Below are positions 48,426 through 60,554 of a stretch of DNA of 64,000 nt, one piece after another. The position numbers were made by a program, and so were the translations under genes. The notes under the pieces are model-generated. The model did no database searches. It had not been told where the DNA came from and saw nothing but the letters and a program-made list of their open reading frames with translations. Source of the DNA: Eumeta japonica (Eukaryota; Arthropoda; Insecta; Lepidoptera; Psychidae); the NCBI GenBank assembly GCA_005406025.1, contig BGZK01000157.1, positions 124,001 through 188,000 of the forward strand, read 5' to 3'. The stretch's first letter is position 1. Each line of letters starts with the position of its first letter.

Positions 48426-48874
48426 TGCTTAATAAGCTTAGTTTGAAACATTAACTCGCAGTGTCCTTGCAATTGTCCGAACATTCTCTTATACCTGTGT
48501 ATAAGATAGAAAGTTTTTTTTATACATATATATATTTTTTTTGGAATTTGCCACTTAAAAAATGTAAAATAATAAAACATATTTAAGTTTAAAAATGTAA
48601 CTTATGCCAACCTTATTATGTATATAGTATTCATCTATCATTTGTTTTTACAAATTGGCGGCAAAAAGAAAATTGTCTTACGTCAACATGAATTTAATGC
48701 GAGAAAATTTTCGTGGTATGATTTTTTTTATAAATATAACGAATTTTATGGCATGGCCATGGAATGGCATATGAAATGGTAATGGGCATTTAAACCAACA
48801 ATAAAAGTATAACAGACTTCTGATGGCCTTTAATGATAAAGCTCTATTCCTTATCATTATTTAAAACTGGTTTA

Positions 48875-49475
48875 AGTAATTCAAACGTGGTCACATTCAT
48901 CTGATTGACGATCTGCGTGAGGGATGTCCTTCTACGGCGACGGCCGAAGACAACGTCAGTGCTGTGCGGCTCATGATAGAGACTTACAAAAGAATGACCT
49001 ACCAGCAGATTTGGGCAAGCTTAGCAAACGGTATGAATCAAATGCACAAAATCCTTCATAAATATTTAGCGGTCAAGAGCCTTGTACTCGTTGGAAACCT
49101 TATAATTTCAACGCTCCAAACCCCCTTGGTATTAAATGGCGCCACGAAATTGTGCATAAAGATTTTCTGGTGGTGACTCAGATACTGTGTACAATATGGT
49201 TTACGGTGACGAAAGTTCGACTTACTGTTACGATACGTAAACCAAAAGCAATTGCCTTCTAAAGAAAAACGAGATCGAAACATCGGAAAAAATATGGTTG
49301 TCTCTTTCTTCAGAACAACTAGTTATTATGCAACATTTGTTTTAGAAGATAAAAACAGTTACTGCAGACTGATATACGAATAATTATTTTTCCCTTGTTT
49401 TGAAAAAAGTTCGGGAAAAACGACCTCGCATCAGGATTCTCTTTCGGTCCATGCATCAAAATGTGAGCAATAATA
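48875..49475 (+). pseudogene. Mariner transposase remnant 2 (different lineage from remnant 1)
   Basis: The plus strand reads FKRGHIHLIDDLREGCPSTA, TAEDNVSAVRLMIETYKRMT, YQQIWASLANGMNQMHKIL, HKYLAVKSL. After a frame change it reads GGDSDTVYNMVYGDESSTYC (49,160-49,225; the GDES Asp is the first catalytic residue). It continues with FVLEDKN, TVTAD-type and KVREKRP-type words to about 49,440. The HHDN and SPDL motifs with the other catalytic residues are not seen. The helix-turn-helix region is well preserved. Several stops and frameshifts make it inactive. Terminal inverted repeats are not visible. Confidence 0.87.
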
Positions 49476-49479
49476 TTCA

Positions 49480-50560
49480 CCATAATACAACTTAAAACTT
49501 TAAAATATCATATAAGTAGATTCATTCCTGTCTTTGTACATACATACAATAAATATAACGTATAACATCTTTAGGATTCCTGACGGAATTCCCTTTTCGA
49601 ATTAACATAACAAAATTTGACAGCAATACACGAATTTCTGTCACGTCCCTGTGGATGGGCCCAATCATATATTTCCTAAAGGAAAATGTATAAATCATAC
49701 TTTATTACATTTGAAAGGCGCAGGAAATCACTATAAATAGCTTAGGGTTGTATATTTTTCCTTCCAGTATTTGTACAAAGAAGACGCATCCGCCGAGCGC
49801 GCTCACGCCGCCGTCGCCCAATCAAATGGCCTACAGCTATTCCAAACAAAAAACATCGGCGTTTGCGATTATACTTATATTTTATTTTGTTATTCTTACG
49901 AAATAATTTTATTGAGTTTGCGTAGACCGAATATCACACGGTTAAGCTATACAGGAAAAAAAAATTTCTAAAGGTCTTTCATTTTATAGTTTCAAGCCAC
50001 TTGTTATTATGTGACGTTTTAATGATTGACTCGCAAGACAATGATGTAAGATTTTTTTTATTCGACAAGCTTTGATAGACTTGAGCTGAACGTTAAATTC
50101 GGGTCAAGTCAATAATACTGATCTACTCTATTTACATATAAAATAAAATAATAATTAAATTGGCACAGTAAAGTTTGCCCTCCACTATTAAAGCAATCGG
50201 GATCTGACTAAAGCCAATGCTATATATATAACAATTTGCAAAAATTTATACGTACGAATGTCACTATGGGAAAAAGATTTGATTGCACCTATTGATTGAT
50301 TTCCAATTTACAATTGTACAACGAACTTAAAGTATCGTTTTTTCTTAATTATTAATTATACATTGGGTTTTAGTTATTTAAACTTTTATTTTTTATTATC
50401 ATCGTGTGTTGTCCTATCCTTGATAGTATTTGCGATTACAGGTTCAAGTTACGATAGTGACGTTCATTATTTATATCCATTTAATAATTATAATAAGGTT
50501 TTTTTTTAATATCCGAGATTTAAATAAAAAAAAGTATAACGTTTTTGTTTATTTTTTTTA
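49480..50560. other. Anonymous AT-rich stretch
   Basis: A small CpG patch (49,785-49,820, CGCCGAGCGCGCTCACGCCG) interrupts otherwise featureless AT-rich DNA. Confidence 0.45.
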
Positions 50561-50577
50561 TTTTTATTATTATCAAC

Positions 50578-51035
50578 TCATTTAACAGAAGAGTAGGAAG
50601 AAAACACAGATTTCAGTACGAAACGATTTTTGTGTTTCTCTGTTGGTTCACTTACATCCATCTTTTTATGCAAGCTTCTGGATATCAAATGCTAAAATAA
50701 TTCGCTCTTTTTTAATATGCGAACTATTTTATCTGGATATTATTTTCTAGGACGACCCTTCGCAAGCTTTTCATCGCACATACTTTCACACTATTTTTTG
50801 ATTTAAACCACACCGCTCTCTGACATCACCTTTCAAAGACACTTCGCACAACATACACAGAGATCTCATCTCTACTGCATTGAATTTATATTTATTTTTC
50901 ATCCGGTATATTCGATTTTCACGACCGTATGTAATCATTAGGATCAGTATCCCATTATGGATAACCAAACGCACTTGTCATGAGACACTTTTACTGTTCG
51001 TAATGGCAAGCAAGCTTGCGCTTTCATACTCGAAA
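50578..51035 (-). mobile_element. Family B non-LTR fragment
   Basis: The minus strand reads ASLLAITNSKSVS then QVRLVIHNGILILMITYGRE, FNAVEMRSLCMLCEVSLKGD, VRERCGLNQKIV, then after breaks MDVSEPTEKHKNRF, LKSVFSSYSSVK and a stop at 50,578. It is colinear with the family B copy at 19.5-20.2 kb and inactive. Confidence 0.8.
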
Positions 51036-51099
51036 CAAATTATTGAATTTGACGATACGACCGCAAATCCTTTTCTAAATGTAATAACGAGACCGTAAT

Positions 51100-51445
51100 A
51101 TTTCGTTTAAATTCCGCAGGTATAACAATAGATCCAAATGTAATAAGCTTTCTTATTTCAGACACAATCCCCACTTCAACGCAACGTATCAGGTCAGAGC
51201 ACACATCAATATATACGTCAATACCGTGCGCAAATCCACTCGATTATCGTCGCAATTAAATACATCCACTCACAAATTCGCCACAGCCATTTCCTGGGCC
51301 TTTATCTCGGGCAAAGAGTCCCCCGGGGCACTTAACAAGCTCTATTCACAAAGTAAACAATCATCTATCACCTAACGACGATAAATAAAGGTCCCCCTTC
51401 CCTCACCGCCGTCCCCTGCTCGAGGTTGCTACGGAACCGAGTCGA
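51100..51445 (+). promoter_or_regulatory. Balanced-composition block, possible conserved element or exon
   Basis: TTTCTTATTTCAG at 51,150-51,162 has the form of a 3' splice site (pyrimidines then CAG). After it one frame stays open for about 70 codons (HNPHFNATYQVRAHINIYVN ...) and another for about 58. I recognise neither. Composition becomes GC-rich toward 51,330 (AAAGAGTCCCCCGGGGCAC) and 51,400 (CCTCACCGCCGTCCCCTGC). It could be an internal exon or a conserved noncoding element. Confidence 0.25.
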
Positions 51446-51740
51446 AAAATTTTTTTTAAGAAACACATGTAAGCAACAATTAAGAGTTCGAAGCGTTTTG
51501 TGTATTAATATCGGATTTTTTATTAATAAAAAAAAATTTAGGATTTTAAGAATTAATTTTTATGAAGATAAGGCTCCAGCATTAAAAGTAAAAATGTATG
51601 AATAGAGGTGACAAGTGAGTGTAATTAACATCTCTTTCATGTGCAAAGTCCAAGCCAAGTAGGAATGACCTAATTTATAATATTGCATAATACGTATATT
51701 CTCAACTTTGAGATCGTTACTAAACTGTTATTATATGTAT

Positions 51741-51775
51741 ACTAGACGTACCTGTGCGAAGACTTCGCACAAATT
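51741..51775 (+). repeat. Terminus of an insect dispersed element
   Basis: ATACTAGACGTACCTGTGCG followed by an 8-bp stem TGTGCGAA/TTCGCACA (51,753-51,771). This matches the TACTAG...CGAA..TTCGC start of a common insect repeat class; most of the body is not recognisable. Confidence 0.5.
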
Positions 51776-51779
51776 ATGT

Positions 51780-53225
51780 ATAATAATTATCAGTTTATAA
51801 AATTACTGTTAAAGTTAATTTTATTTTCTTTTTATTACAAAACTTCTTCATAAACAATATTTTACGTGTATATATATAGTCATCTGATACAGTTTGACTT
51901 ACTTCGACGTCTTTGTGCTTGATTTTCCAGTATTTTATTATGTAAATGAGTAATTCATTTCAATTCAATGAATCAAAATTTATTGCAGGTATTTAATTCG
52001 TTTCTAATTTTGCACACTATTTATAACGTTCTTCTTTTTTGTTGTATTACATTATGAAGCTCAGATGACAGATAGAAGAAATATTTGAACAAAAAATTAA
52101 CTGACGTCAATTATGTTGACGTTGTTTCAAAATTAAAGTCTTCAGATGGCAGCATATACATAATTTTAATACTTAATTAAATAATTAATAAAAACAAAAG
52201 ATATGTTATATTTTTTTTGTTGTTGATGAAATGCTATAAAATTCTAAAATTCATGTGGAGTAATTGTGAGGTTTATTCTTAAAAGGCAAACATCTTAACT
52301 TTAGCGTATTGATATATATGATATACATGTGTGTGTGTGTGTGCGTGCGCAGGTGCGTGCGCGTGTGTGTGGAGAGAAAGAGAGAGAGAGAAAAGAAAAT
52401 GCAGTCTAAATCAGCACAATATTTTAATTAATCTTATATATGTGTCTAAAAATTCTAAATTGTGTTCATCAGGGTTGAAATATGTGATTAGTGATATTTT
52501 ATTATATATATGTATGTATCTACAGACTTAGATCGCATTTGTTTTTCTCTCACAAAACAATAGAAAACTCTATATCCGTTGATAAAGTATAAACTATATA
52601 ATAAGGCGAGAGGAATGAAGGAACTCTTGAAATTTGCATTTTTATCGACTTCCGTAAACACCGACAGCAAAGAAATAGACGAAATACTCGTGTTTTTGCC
52701 GTAGACGCCACAATGTTAATACATCGCTGTCGACCGTCATGCTCATTATGATTTATAAATAACACTCTCCCAACCTAAGAGATCTGCACCACACAAAAGT
52801 AAATGAACTCTATTAACTTATAAATATTGTGTATATTTATATGCATCTGCATATTACGAGAATTTTATTTCAATTGATGTAAATTTTTCATTACATTTTT
52901 ATTTATTGAAAATCAAGATGAAAGTTACCAGTCTGTATGCGTTCTTACACAGCATATAGCATGAAAGCTGCTTTGGCGCTTGCTACTAGTTATGTGAGCT
53001 TCAAATGAGGACGTGGATGGTTTGTTTATGTAATTTGTCTGTTCATGTGTATTTGATTGCGAAAGTATAGATATCCTTGTAAGTGAGTTCCTTTGTTACG
53101 GCATAATCGACTATATATGGAAGTGTTTCCATTCTTTTCATGTAAAAAACGGCTGTGTGTAGCACTAGAGTTGGAAAAAATGCAAAGTTTCTTATTGAAA
53201 TGAATTAAAGGCATACCACGTTTGT
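51780..53225. other. Anonymous AT-rich stretch
   Basis: Apart from the microsatellite at 52,328-52,391, no feature is recognised. Confidence 0.5.
52328..52391. repeat. Compound (TG)n/(GC)n then (AG)n microsatellite
   Basis: About ten TG units, then alternating GTGCGTGCGC and CAGGTGCGTGCGCGTGTGTG, then an AG run to 52,391. The alternating purine-pyrimidine half could adopt Z-DNA. Confidence 0.95.
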
Positions 53226-53230
53226 TCATT

Positions 53231-54008
53231 TTTAGGGTTCCGAGTCACAATGCCAAAAAATTTCTTCATCGCCGTCCATCCGTCGGATGTAAATTGATGA
53301 TATTTGGAATATAAGTGTCTTATATAAGCCGCTACTTAGTTTGGTAACTACCAAACTATACTTACTTAAAATAAATATTTATATTTGAATTATAATAATA
53401 TTTCTCTAAATAAGAAAAATGAATATTTCTAAGCAGGGCACTCCATACACGAAACAGAATTTGAAAAAAATTTTTACAACAAACATCAACGTATAGCACA
53501 TATTCTGATATTTCTTTTAAAAACACTTTAAGAATTCTAAGCAATTTTCTCATTGATTGAATATTTTCGGAAATAATTGTTCCGAAAATATCAGAAAATG
53601 TGACCCTTTTTAATTTTTAAAATGTATGTTCAGAAAACATGAGAACTATTTTGTTTCATATTTTAGAGAAAGTTAACGCTTAATAAAAAATACTTTCATC
53701 GGAATTTAATTTTGAACGTGATCGGATATATCGTTTTTGAGTTGTTGCCGGACAAAACTGCGCTCCTTAACAAAAGGATGTAAGTGTCATATAGATACGC
53801 TCTTTCGCTGGTGCACTTGATTTACCCTAGTGAAATAGTAATAGTCGACATACCTACTTGTTCCCCTACTTATAGGCGACCAAAGTGGTTATACTTATTC
53901 TCTGCGGGAAAGATGGAAAAAAGTGTAACAATATAGTTTTTTCATCTGTAGTAACGGCTCCGGAACCTTAAATTGAGCATGATCTGAGATGCTCTTGGCC
54001 AGTTTTTA
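53231..54008 (+). repeat. Lepidopteran GGGTTCCG repeat, near full-length copy
   Basis: It opens TTTAGGGTTCCGAGTCACAA and closes CTCCGGAACCTTAAATTGAG then CTCTTGGCCAGTTTTT. I recall this head (AGGGTTCCGTA) and tail (CGGAACCCT...CTTGGCCG) as the two ends of a repeat found throughout Lepidoptera. The middle is shared with the copy at 63.43 kb: CTCCATACACGAA, AACACTTTAAG, TTTTGAACGTGATCGGATAT, TTTTTGAGTTGTTGC and GTCGACATACCTACTTGTTC. A 12-bp hairpin ATATTTTCGGAA (53,561-53,572, 53,580-53,591) lies within. The head and tail sequences partly complement each other. Confidence 0.8.
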
Positions 54009-54009
54009 T

Positions 54010-55500
54010 TTTACTCTTTCTAGGCCTTAAGGTCCATTATTATATTTTTTAACATCTGATTTAGCGAAGGTCATCGTTACGCATGCAAGTTGCACTTGTA
54101 CATAAATGGCAAAAATATACTTGCTTATTGATCTTGTTGATACAAATTAATTCTATTTTCGAGTCAAAAACGCACTTTTATAAACTTATTTGTTCGAGAG
54201 AATGAAAACTAAGTTTTTTCTACTTGGTGAGTGGTCATAATGACTTAAAATCGTAGAGATAAAGAGAGTGTATTAGCATACCGAGAGGTGATACTAAAAG
54301 AGTACCTACCACTCAAAAATACCATAGGATTAAAATTATTTCCGTATCGATAATTTTAAATAATTGCCTTTATATTCAGATAAATGCTTATTGAAATGGG
54401 AGAAAAGACGTAACAAATTTTGGCCTTTTAATATTTTCTAGAAGAACACATTCAAGCGTCTAAAGAACCAATTTCAAAGTATTTACAATATGAATGCAAT
54501 TATTTTCATGTGTATATCAATATAGTTGTTTTAGCATTAACTTCGGAAACTTAAAAAATATTAAATAACACTTCTTTTACAAACAGCTTGGGTATTTCAG
54601 TCGGTGAATTTTAATGCGATAAAATAACATAGTAAGTAGAAGTGTCGATCCTTCTCTAACAGAGAAGCAAATCAAGAATGGGAGTAGTTGTGTAAACATC
54701 ACGGCCGCGCCATCTGTCGACCACCGATGAGATCGGATTGCTAAGACGTGACAAATGATGGGTTAAGTTCGTGATAGGATATTGAAGCGATTTATTCTCT
54801 CTGTTTAAACGCAGATACATCGTTGACAATTTGAGTTCAGGAAACTTATGCATGTTACGAAATTCTATGCGAAAGTAATTCAATTATTGAAATTTATTGA
54901 CATAGCTTCGAAAGACGAGTTATACTAGCATTCGACGAAGCAACAAAATTTCATAGCCATTGAAGTTAATTGAATTTTATTGTAGTGTTGATAACGTAAA
55001 AATATGATATGTTCAACAGAAGCGAAAATAGCACTATGAGGTATCATAACCATCCGGAAATAATTAACGAAAGGAGATTAACGAAGAAAGCTATAAGAAA
55101 AAGCTCTAGAGAAAATTATGAAGATTAAATTAATCAAACGTTAAAAATGGGACGAATTTTATACATTTGTAACTCCTGAGTTCTACACTATTTTTAAGTG
55201 TCAATAAGAACATAAACTTAATATTTAGTCTAAACATTTAGAACGCATTCTTGTTCATGATTTACAAGGTTTTAAATAACTATTTCATAACAAAAGATTA
55301 GAAGTTAATTGCGATGTAAATTATGTTAGGACTGAAAATAAACTTAAATTAATATCAAACTTATATTTTCTAGCTAAAATTGCTTAAGAAATTTGCTTTA
55401 TTTCAACGATACTCTAATTGCATGGTAACGGACTTTACTCGAAGACTGATATTCGACGCCACTGTTTTAAGTTTTTATATTTTGTATTTTACATTTTGAG
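54010..55500. other. Anonymous AT-rich stretch
   Basis: No recognisable gene or repeat. The minus-strand frame 54,656-54,883 has no known motif. Confidence 0.5.
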
Positions 55501-55504
55501 AGTT

Positions 55505-57480
55505 CAAATTTATATTAAAAATGTATTTATTTCATACGTTATAAAATAACATTTAAAATACGTCATGATTTTTTTGCGTATTTATGCTTCACCATTCGTT
55601 CGAGAAGCAGTTTTCCCTTAAGAAGAACAAGCTAGAAGTTTAAGGGTAGCTCTTTTCTAATTTCATTCAGCATAGGCAAAATGAATACAAAACCATTGAC
55701 AAACGAAACAGCCGGGTAAGAAGTGGAACCGCCTATTCTCATGGACATCTTTTAAATATTCTGAAATTGTGTAATACCCATTTTTCAGAGTGACTATTTA
55801 GCAATGCTTTAAAATTTACACAGGGGAAAATCTTGTATATCCACAGGAACAATATTGAATATGCCCACACAGAGCCCCCTAAAGAAATTTGTGACTGGCA
55901 TAGTCGACTAACATATAAACACAGTTTATTTTTATTTCTGTTATTGAGTTTATATCGATCACTGTTTCTTTTTGACATTTCCAAAGTTTTTTTACGTATT
56001 ATAAAGTAGGGTGCCAGATTTAAGATTCCAATTTTCTTAACTTACTTTCGCGCAAACGCTTTAGCAGCTCGAAAATCCCACGATTATCCGCGATATGTCC
56101 CCGGAACAATAACGCCATACGACATCACGGTATGAAAACAGCCAAAATAAAGTATTCTAGTGGTTTCGATGTCTGATAAATTTAGTATATTTCTAATTCG
56201 TATTTTCGAGGACTCAATTGAAGCCTGTTTATTAGACATTTATTTATACATTATAGTATAAAAATTCATTAACAGTTGACTTAGGATCATTCTTTTGAAA
56301 ATTTTGTTAAAAAGCGGTAAAATGGACACAGACCTATAGTTTTTAAGGTTTAATGGACTACCGCTTTTAAATAAGGTAATTATTTTACTTTATGTCATCA
56401 AATTTAAAAACACGTATTAAAGATACACTCTAAGTGCGGCGCAATGCAATCTTAAATGGAGTTTAAAATCATAACAGAAACTTCATGAAGGTCAACAGTC
56501 CTCTTTATGTCTAACCACTTAAATGTTTTGATAGTCTCTTTAGAAGTCACATATTTAAATTCTAAATTAATATTGGAGATAGGAATATACTTATCTTCAA
56601 TAATATTTCGGCAAGAGCTGAGTGACCTAATAGTCAAGAAATGAATGTCATTAAACAACTTCCCGAAACCCGTAATAACCTCTATGTCTTAATTTTTTTT
56701 TTTATTTAAGTTTAAACTCAATAACTTGTTGTATTGTGTGAGGTATTAATTCGCGGAAATCCATAGTAGACAGTTAGCGAAATAAGATAATTATAAAAAT
56801 AAATAACACTTGCTTAGGTGTTCGATATCTGTCAATCCTTTGGAATCAATATTCAATCATTTGGATAGAGATTCGTAGTGGAGAGGCAGATTCGAGGGTC
56901 AGCGGTGGGTTGCATGCTGCTTGTTAATGCATGTTGCAGGCAAGCGTCAATAACTTGTCCCTTAGTGTTTTCTATCTCGTTCTTTATGACGTTGCAAGTC
57001 GATTTGATAACATTCCGGCTATTCTTTATTTTATTATTGACGTGTTTAGTTTTAGCCGCGATGCAAACATGCTTAAAACTTTTATGTATTTCTTTACATA
57101 TTTAGTAAAGCTCTCGCTATTGCTAAAAGTCCTTTCGTTTTAAGCTCATACAGCCTCTTTCTACTTTTATGAATTCCAATGACCAATCTTTAAACGACGT
57201 TGATTCATTTATTTTATTATTTCTTGCTTTATTTACATTACCATATATTATACACACAGTTTTTATAATATGAAACATTGAATTATATAGCTCATTGGAA
57301 TCATCACAGCGTTGGCCTTCCAGGATTCTCTTTACGATATTTTTCCTAAATTGAACTAGGCGCTTTTCGTTTATTCGTACACAAATCATATATTTTTTAG
57401 TGTTTTATTAAGCGGTATTCTAAAAATAATCCAATATTAATTAACAAGTTTCAATTTAGTTAAAGATTTAAATATATTAG
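55505..57480 (-). pseudogene. Family A non-LTR retrotransposon, older copy
   Basis: The 3' part (55,505-56,250) shares many words with the fragments at 41.6-42.6, 45.9 and 24.7 kb. Near 56,290-56,370 the DNA (TTTTGAAAATTTTGTTAAAA, ACCTATAGTTTTTAAGG) aligns with the RT region at 27,000-27,060 that encodes KFRPI...FSKIFEKL. At 57,123-57,389 the minus frame reads VRINEKRLVQFRKNIVKRIL, then FKDWSLEFIKVERGCM and LKRKDF, colinear with the pre-RT DWATGGIHNSRRRLNALYEE of the better copy. The YFADD region is missing, so there is an internal deletion as well as many stops. Confidence 0.7.
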
Positions 57481-57489
57481 TGAATCTCA

Positions 57490-57880
57490 ATGTTCGATTC
57501 TTTTTGACTTTTATTATTAATGTTATTAATAACGTACACTACAATATTGTTATTCTTACACATTATACAACATAATAACTCTCTGCATGTCTGTCTATTC
57601 GTATAGATTTACTTTTATCAGTAATAAATTTTAGTACATCATATTAAAAGGAAAATTGTAATAGCCCCTCATCACCTTAACGACCACTGGGCGGAATTAC
57701 ATTATTTTTTTTTAAGCTTAAAAAACCTTTATCTGCTCGGGTTTCAGTACATATTAGCTTTTTATTTATGTTTTTGCTCCCGTGAAAATAGAATGAATTT
57801 TTTACTTTTTTATATGAATCTCTGATATCTATTGAATAATGAAATCTATTGATAACATCAATGTTCAAGGTCGGATTAAC
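57490..57880. other. No feature recognised
   Basis: AT-rich spacer. The minus-strand 63-codon frame at 57,677-57,868 has no known motif. Confidence 0.4.
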
Positions 57881-57884
57881 GTGA

Positions 57885-58132
57885 ACACACTAGTTCAGAA
57901 ATGGAGTTCTGAGCAGTAACGAGATCGGGATCTAGAATAAAAGTGAGATCTTTTTAAATAAAATAATTTAGCCCTTGAATGTGTGATATTAGTTACAAAA
58001 ATACGCATATCTCTTGAATAATTTAATCTGAAATATACGAGGGTGGAATCTAAATTGGTTCTGAGTCAGAAAATTGGAATCTGTAGTTATTTTTAATCCA
58101 TTTGGGCTTAGCCGCTGGCGAAAGCTAGTAAT
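57885..58132 (-). repeat. Dispersed insect repeat with a short hexamer block
   Basis: On the minus strand it begins TACTAGCTTTCGCCAGCGGC then TAAGCCCAAATGG, the start of a common insect repeat class. The far end (57,905-57,950 on plus) reads GCAGTAACGAGATCGGGATC, a short version of the 6-bp periodic block. This links the TACTAGCT-type terminus with the hexamer block in one element. Confidence 0.6.
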
Positions 58133-58429
58133 ACAATACAATAGAAATTAATCCAATTCAACGATTTTGTAACAAGTATTAAGTCTTCTCACAATTGCAG
58201 AAAAATAGACGTATATATACATTCTTAAATATTATACAAAAAAGATTAATATTGTATAAACATTAATATATATATAAATATTTTAAAATGAATAGCTGTG
58301 ATACGCTACAATAATATCGAATGGTAACGAAAAATGTGTCAGTTCCTTAATAACCTCAGATGTGAGTAGGTAGCACCTACATACATTTTCTTAATTCAGA
58401 TCAAGAGACTTTGATTTTTAGACCTACAT

Positions 58430-58623
58430 GCTGCCCAAGTCCATGTTGAGACTGCTAGCAACCGTCGTCACCGATATGATGAAACCGGCTATTAAAACTA
58501 CTTTCCTTGGCAAGGAACAAATAATTTGATGTGTCTCAAATTAAAAACTCATTAACCTGGTCGTGATCAAAATCGAGTCCAGTGACTCCGGATACGACGA
58601 AGCACTTTAACCACTGAGCCAGC
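58430..58623 (-). repeat. tRNA-derived SINE, head on the minus strand
   Basis: On the minus strand the head reads GCTGGCTCAGTGGTTAAAGT (A-box like), then CGTATCCGGAGTCAC, GGACTCGATTTTGA (degenerate B box) and TCACGACC. This order and spacing (58,559-58,623) fit a tRNA-related SINE promoter with the CCGGAGGT-type core I recall from moth SINEs. The B box is too degenerate for a functional tRNA. The body extends left to an uncertain end. Confidence 0.65.
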
Positions 58624-58629
58624 ACTATT

Positions 58630-59155
58630 CTTACGTATACGAAAAATATACATTATAATTATATAGGAAATATTTATTCCGAATATTTGTCAAGGTTTTA
58701 TCATTTTCTCGTATGGTGAGTCATCTATCTGTGCTGGTGCTACAACAAACATAAATCTCAAAATATATACCAGTCCGGGAATTTACCATGGCATATTATT
58801 TTCTCTCTCGCCATCCTCCAGAAGAAAAAAACTAATGGTGTTACGTCAAAGAAGTTGGGCATGTATTGTTGACGTCTCCGATACAATGTGGCTGTTTATC
58901 TTTCGCAAACGCGGTACTGTAACTTTTTGCCAGCACGTTTTCTTTGTTCGCCGCTGAAATGTGGAAACTTTTCATGTGTTAAGTTCTTTGCGGATATAAT
59001 ATGTTGTATTTGATACCATTCTTATACATATCTCGCTAGAGGTCGCGAGCGACTTCGCTTCGATATTTACTGTTTATTTTTTTTTTAACTTGGATATCGA
59101 AATAAGAACTTATATTGAAAGGAAAAATTTGTCAATTTTTTATAGAATGTAATCT
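58630..59155. other. Mostly anonymous; a TE-terminus-like word
   Basis: CTCGCTAGAGGTCGCGAGCG at 59,032 followed by ACTTCGCTTCGAT resembles a degraded TACTAG-type repeat start. The rest is unrecognised. Confidence 0.35.
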
Positions 59156-59159
59156 TAGA

Positions 59160-59485
59160 ATTAGAGAATGGTGTGCTTTAAAAAACGATGTATTGACTAA
59201 ATATGTTGCGGATGTTTTTCCATCTAGAAAGGGTGATGCACAGGCAAAACTAATAGATAATATAAAGTGAATTTACGCGATAAAAAAGTTAATGAGAGTC
59301 ACCATACAAAATCGTATGCAAATCAAATTGGTAGTATGTTAAAGAAATGCCAAACTGTAAGCAACCGAAATGAATTTGGTTACATGGAACAGTTGATGGA
59401 TGTCAATGAAGCAATTGAGATATGAGAAAAAGGTACCATATGCAAATCTATTTCCTCTGGCTACCTTTCTGAGAAATAAGCATGA
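59160..59485 (+). mobile_element. Family B non-LTR fragment
   Basis: The plus strand reads EWCALKNDVLTKYVADVFPS, then TKSYANQIGSMLKKCQTVSN, RNEFGYMEQLMDVNEAIEI and CKSISSGYLSEK before a stop at 59,477. It is colinear with the ends of the other two family B copies. One stop (after VNEAIEI) and frame breaks make it inactive. Confidence 0.78.
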
Positions 59486-59519
59486 GTTTATAATACTAAT
59501 AATAAAAAGATCTTAATCC

Positions 59520-59710
59520 AACCATGGTTGCCCATTGCAGGCTATTAAGAACTGTTATCAAATATAGATCGATAACTTCTTGGAATACTGGCTTAAAAAT
59601 AGTGATTTTTTTCAGTTAAGTTACGATGTTATTGATTACTTCACCCTCGGGTATGGTTGCCGTATAATTTTAAAGCAACACTCTGACCACTCTGCTACAA
59701 CTGCTCTTAT
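59520..59710 (-). repeat. tRNA-derived SINE, second lineage
   Basis: The minus-strand head (59,630-59,706) reads GTAGCAGAGTGGTCAGAGTG (A-box like), then ACGGCAACCATACCCGAGGG. The spacing is SINE-like, but the B box is poor. It differs from the 58.6 kb SINE. Confidence 0.5.
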
Positions 59711-59714
59711 TTGA

Positions 59715-60130
59715 CAGTAGGTAACTTTACAAAAACGACACTCTAGCTCAAAACAGCATCTCAAAAATGTCATCTTTATCACAAGTGAAATGTTATTTTT
59801 CTCATAATATAAAATGCGTTATAATTCTTTTGTGGTACCAAAAAAAAACCTTTTAATGCAATAATAAAACTTTTTTATAATACATCCATCCACTTAAAAG
59901 ACTGGCTACAATCATTTTGCATTAATATTTAAGAACATGATAAGGCGGTATTGAAATTCACGCGGCCTCCAACGTGACTGCGAGAATTGCTCCTTTAAAC
60001 GTTATACAATATTGTAACACCGATATTTTGTGACAGTATCGCTTAATTTTTAGATTTTTCCAGGAATAAAACTAATTTTGTGGCTGCCTTATTTCAAAAG
60101 AAAATTATTTTATAGGAACGTAAATATGAA
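59715..60130. other. No feature recognised
   Basis: AT-rich spacer. Confidence 0.4.
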
Positions 60131-60132
60131 TG

Positions 60133-60550
60133 TACTAGCTGGCCTGACAGACGTTGTTTTGCACTTTCTTGTGGGTAACTTGCCCGTATAGTTAATGCCC
60201 GCAGCTACGCCAGCATGGATGTAAAACGATTTTTTTTCTTCTTTTGTATCTATCGATGTCAATTTCTATCCCAGTCCCGTTTTCGATTCTGATCCTGGTC
60301 TCGTTCTTGATTCTGATTTCGGTCCCGCTTTTAATTCCGATTTCGCTACAAATCACAGTTCCGATTTGAACGAAGCTGGCGGTTAGTAAATAAAATACAG
60401 GCAATATTAATCGAGGATAGTATAGTTTTCTATGAGTTAACGAAGTTTTAAAATTGGTGTAACAGTCCGGTTCAATAATACAAACACATGCTTGAAGTCG
60501 GTGACAAATTCTAGTAGGTACAATATACAAAATACAAAACATCCCAGTCA
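60133..60550 (-). repeat. Dispersed insect repeat with a long hexamer block
   Basis: The plus strand begins GTACTAGCTGGCCTGACAGA then CGTTGTTTTGC, a frequent insect-repeat terminus, followed by GCAGCTACGCCAGCATGGAT. From 60,250 to 60,365 (minus strand) hexamers run in phase: GGGACC GAAATC AGAATC, then GAGACC, AGGATC, GAAAAC, GGGACT, GGGATA, GAAATT. The adjoining DNA (60,385-60,440) reads AATAAAATACAGGCAATATT then AGTATAGTTTTCTATGAGT, a phrase I associate with an RTE/SINE-type tail. The 119-codon minus frame here is an artefact of the array. Confidence 0.65.
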
Positions 60551-60554
60551 TACC

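Noticed and set aside
58559..58623. Functional tRNA gene
   Set aside because: The B box is degenerate and there is no acceptor stem; a SINE head fits better.
60192..60551. 119-codon minus-strand open frame
   Set aside because: Its C-terminal half is the translated 6-bp repeat (alternating Glu/Ile/Gly/Thr/Arg); not a gene.
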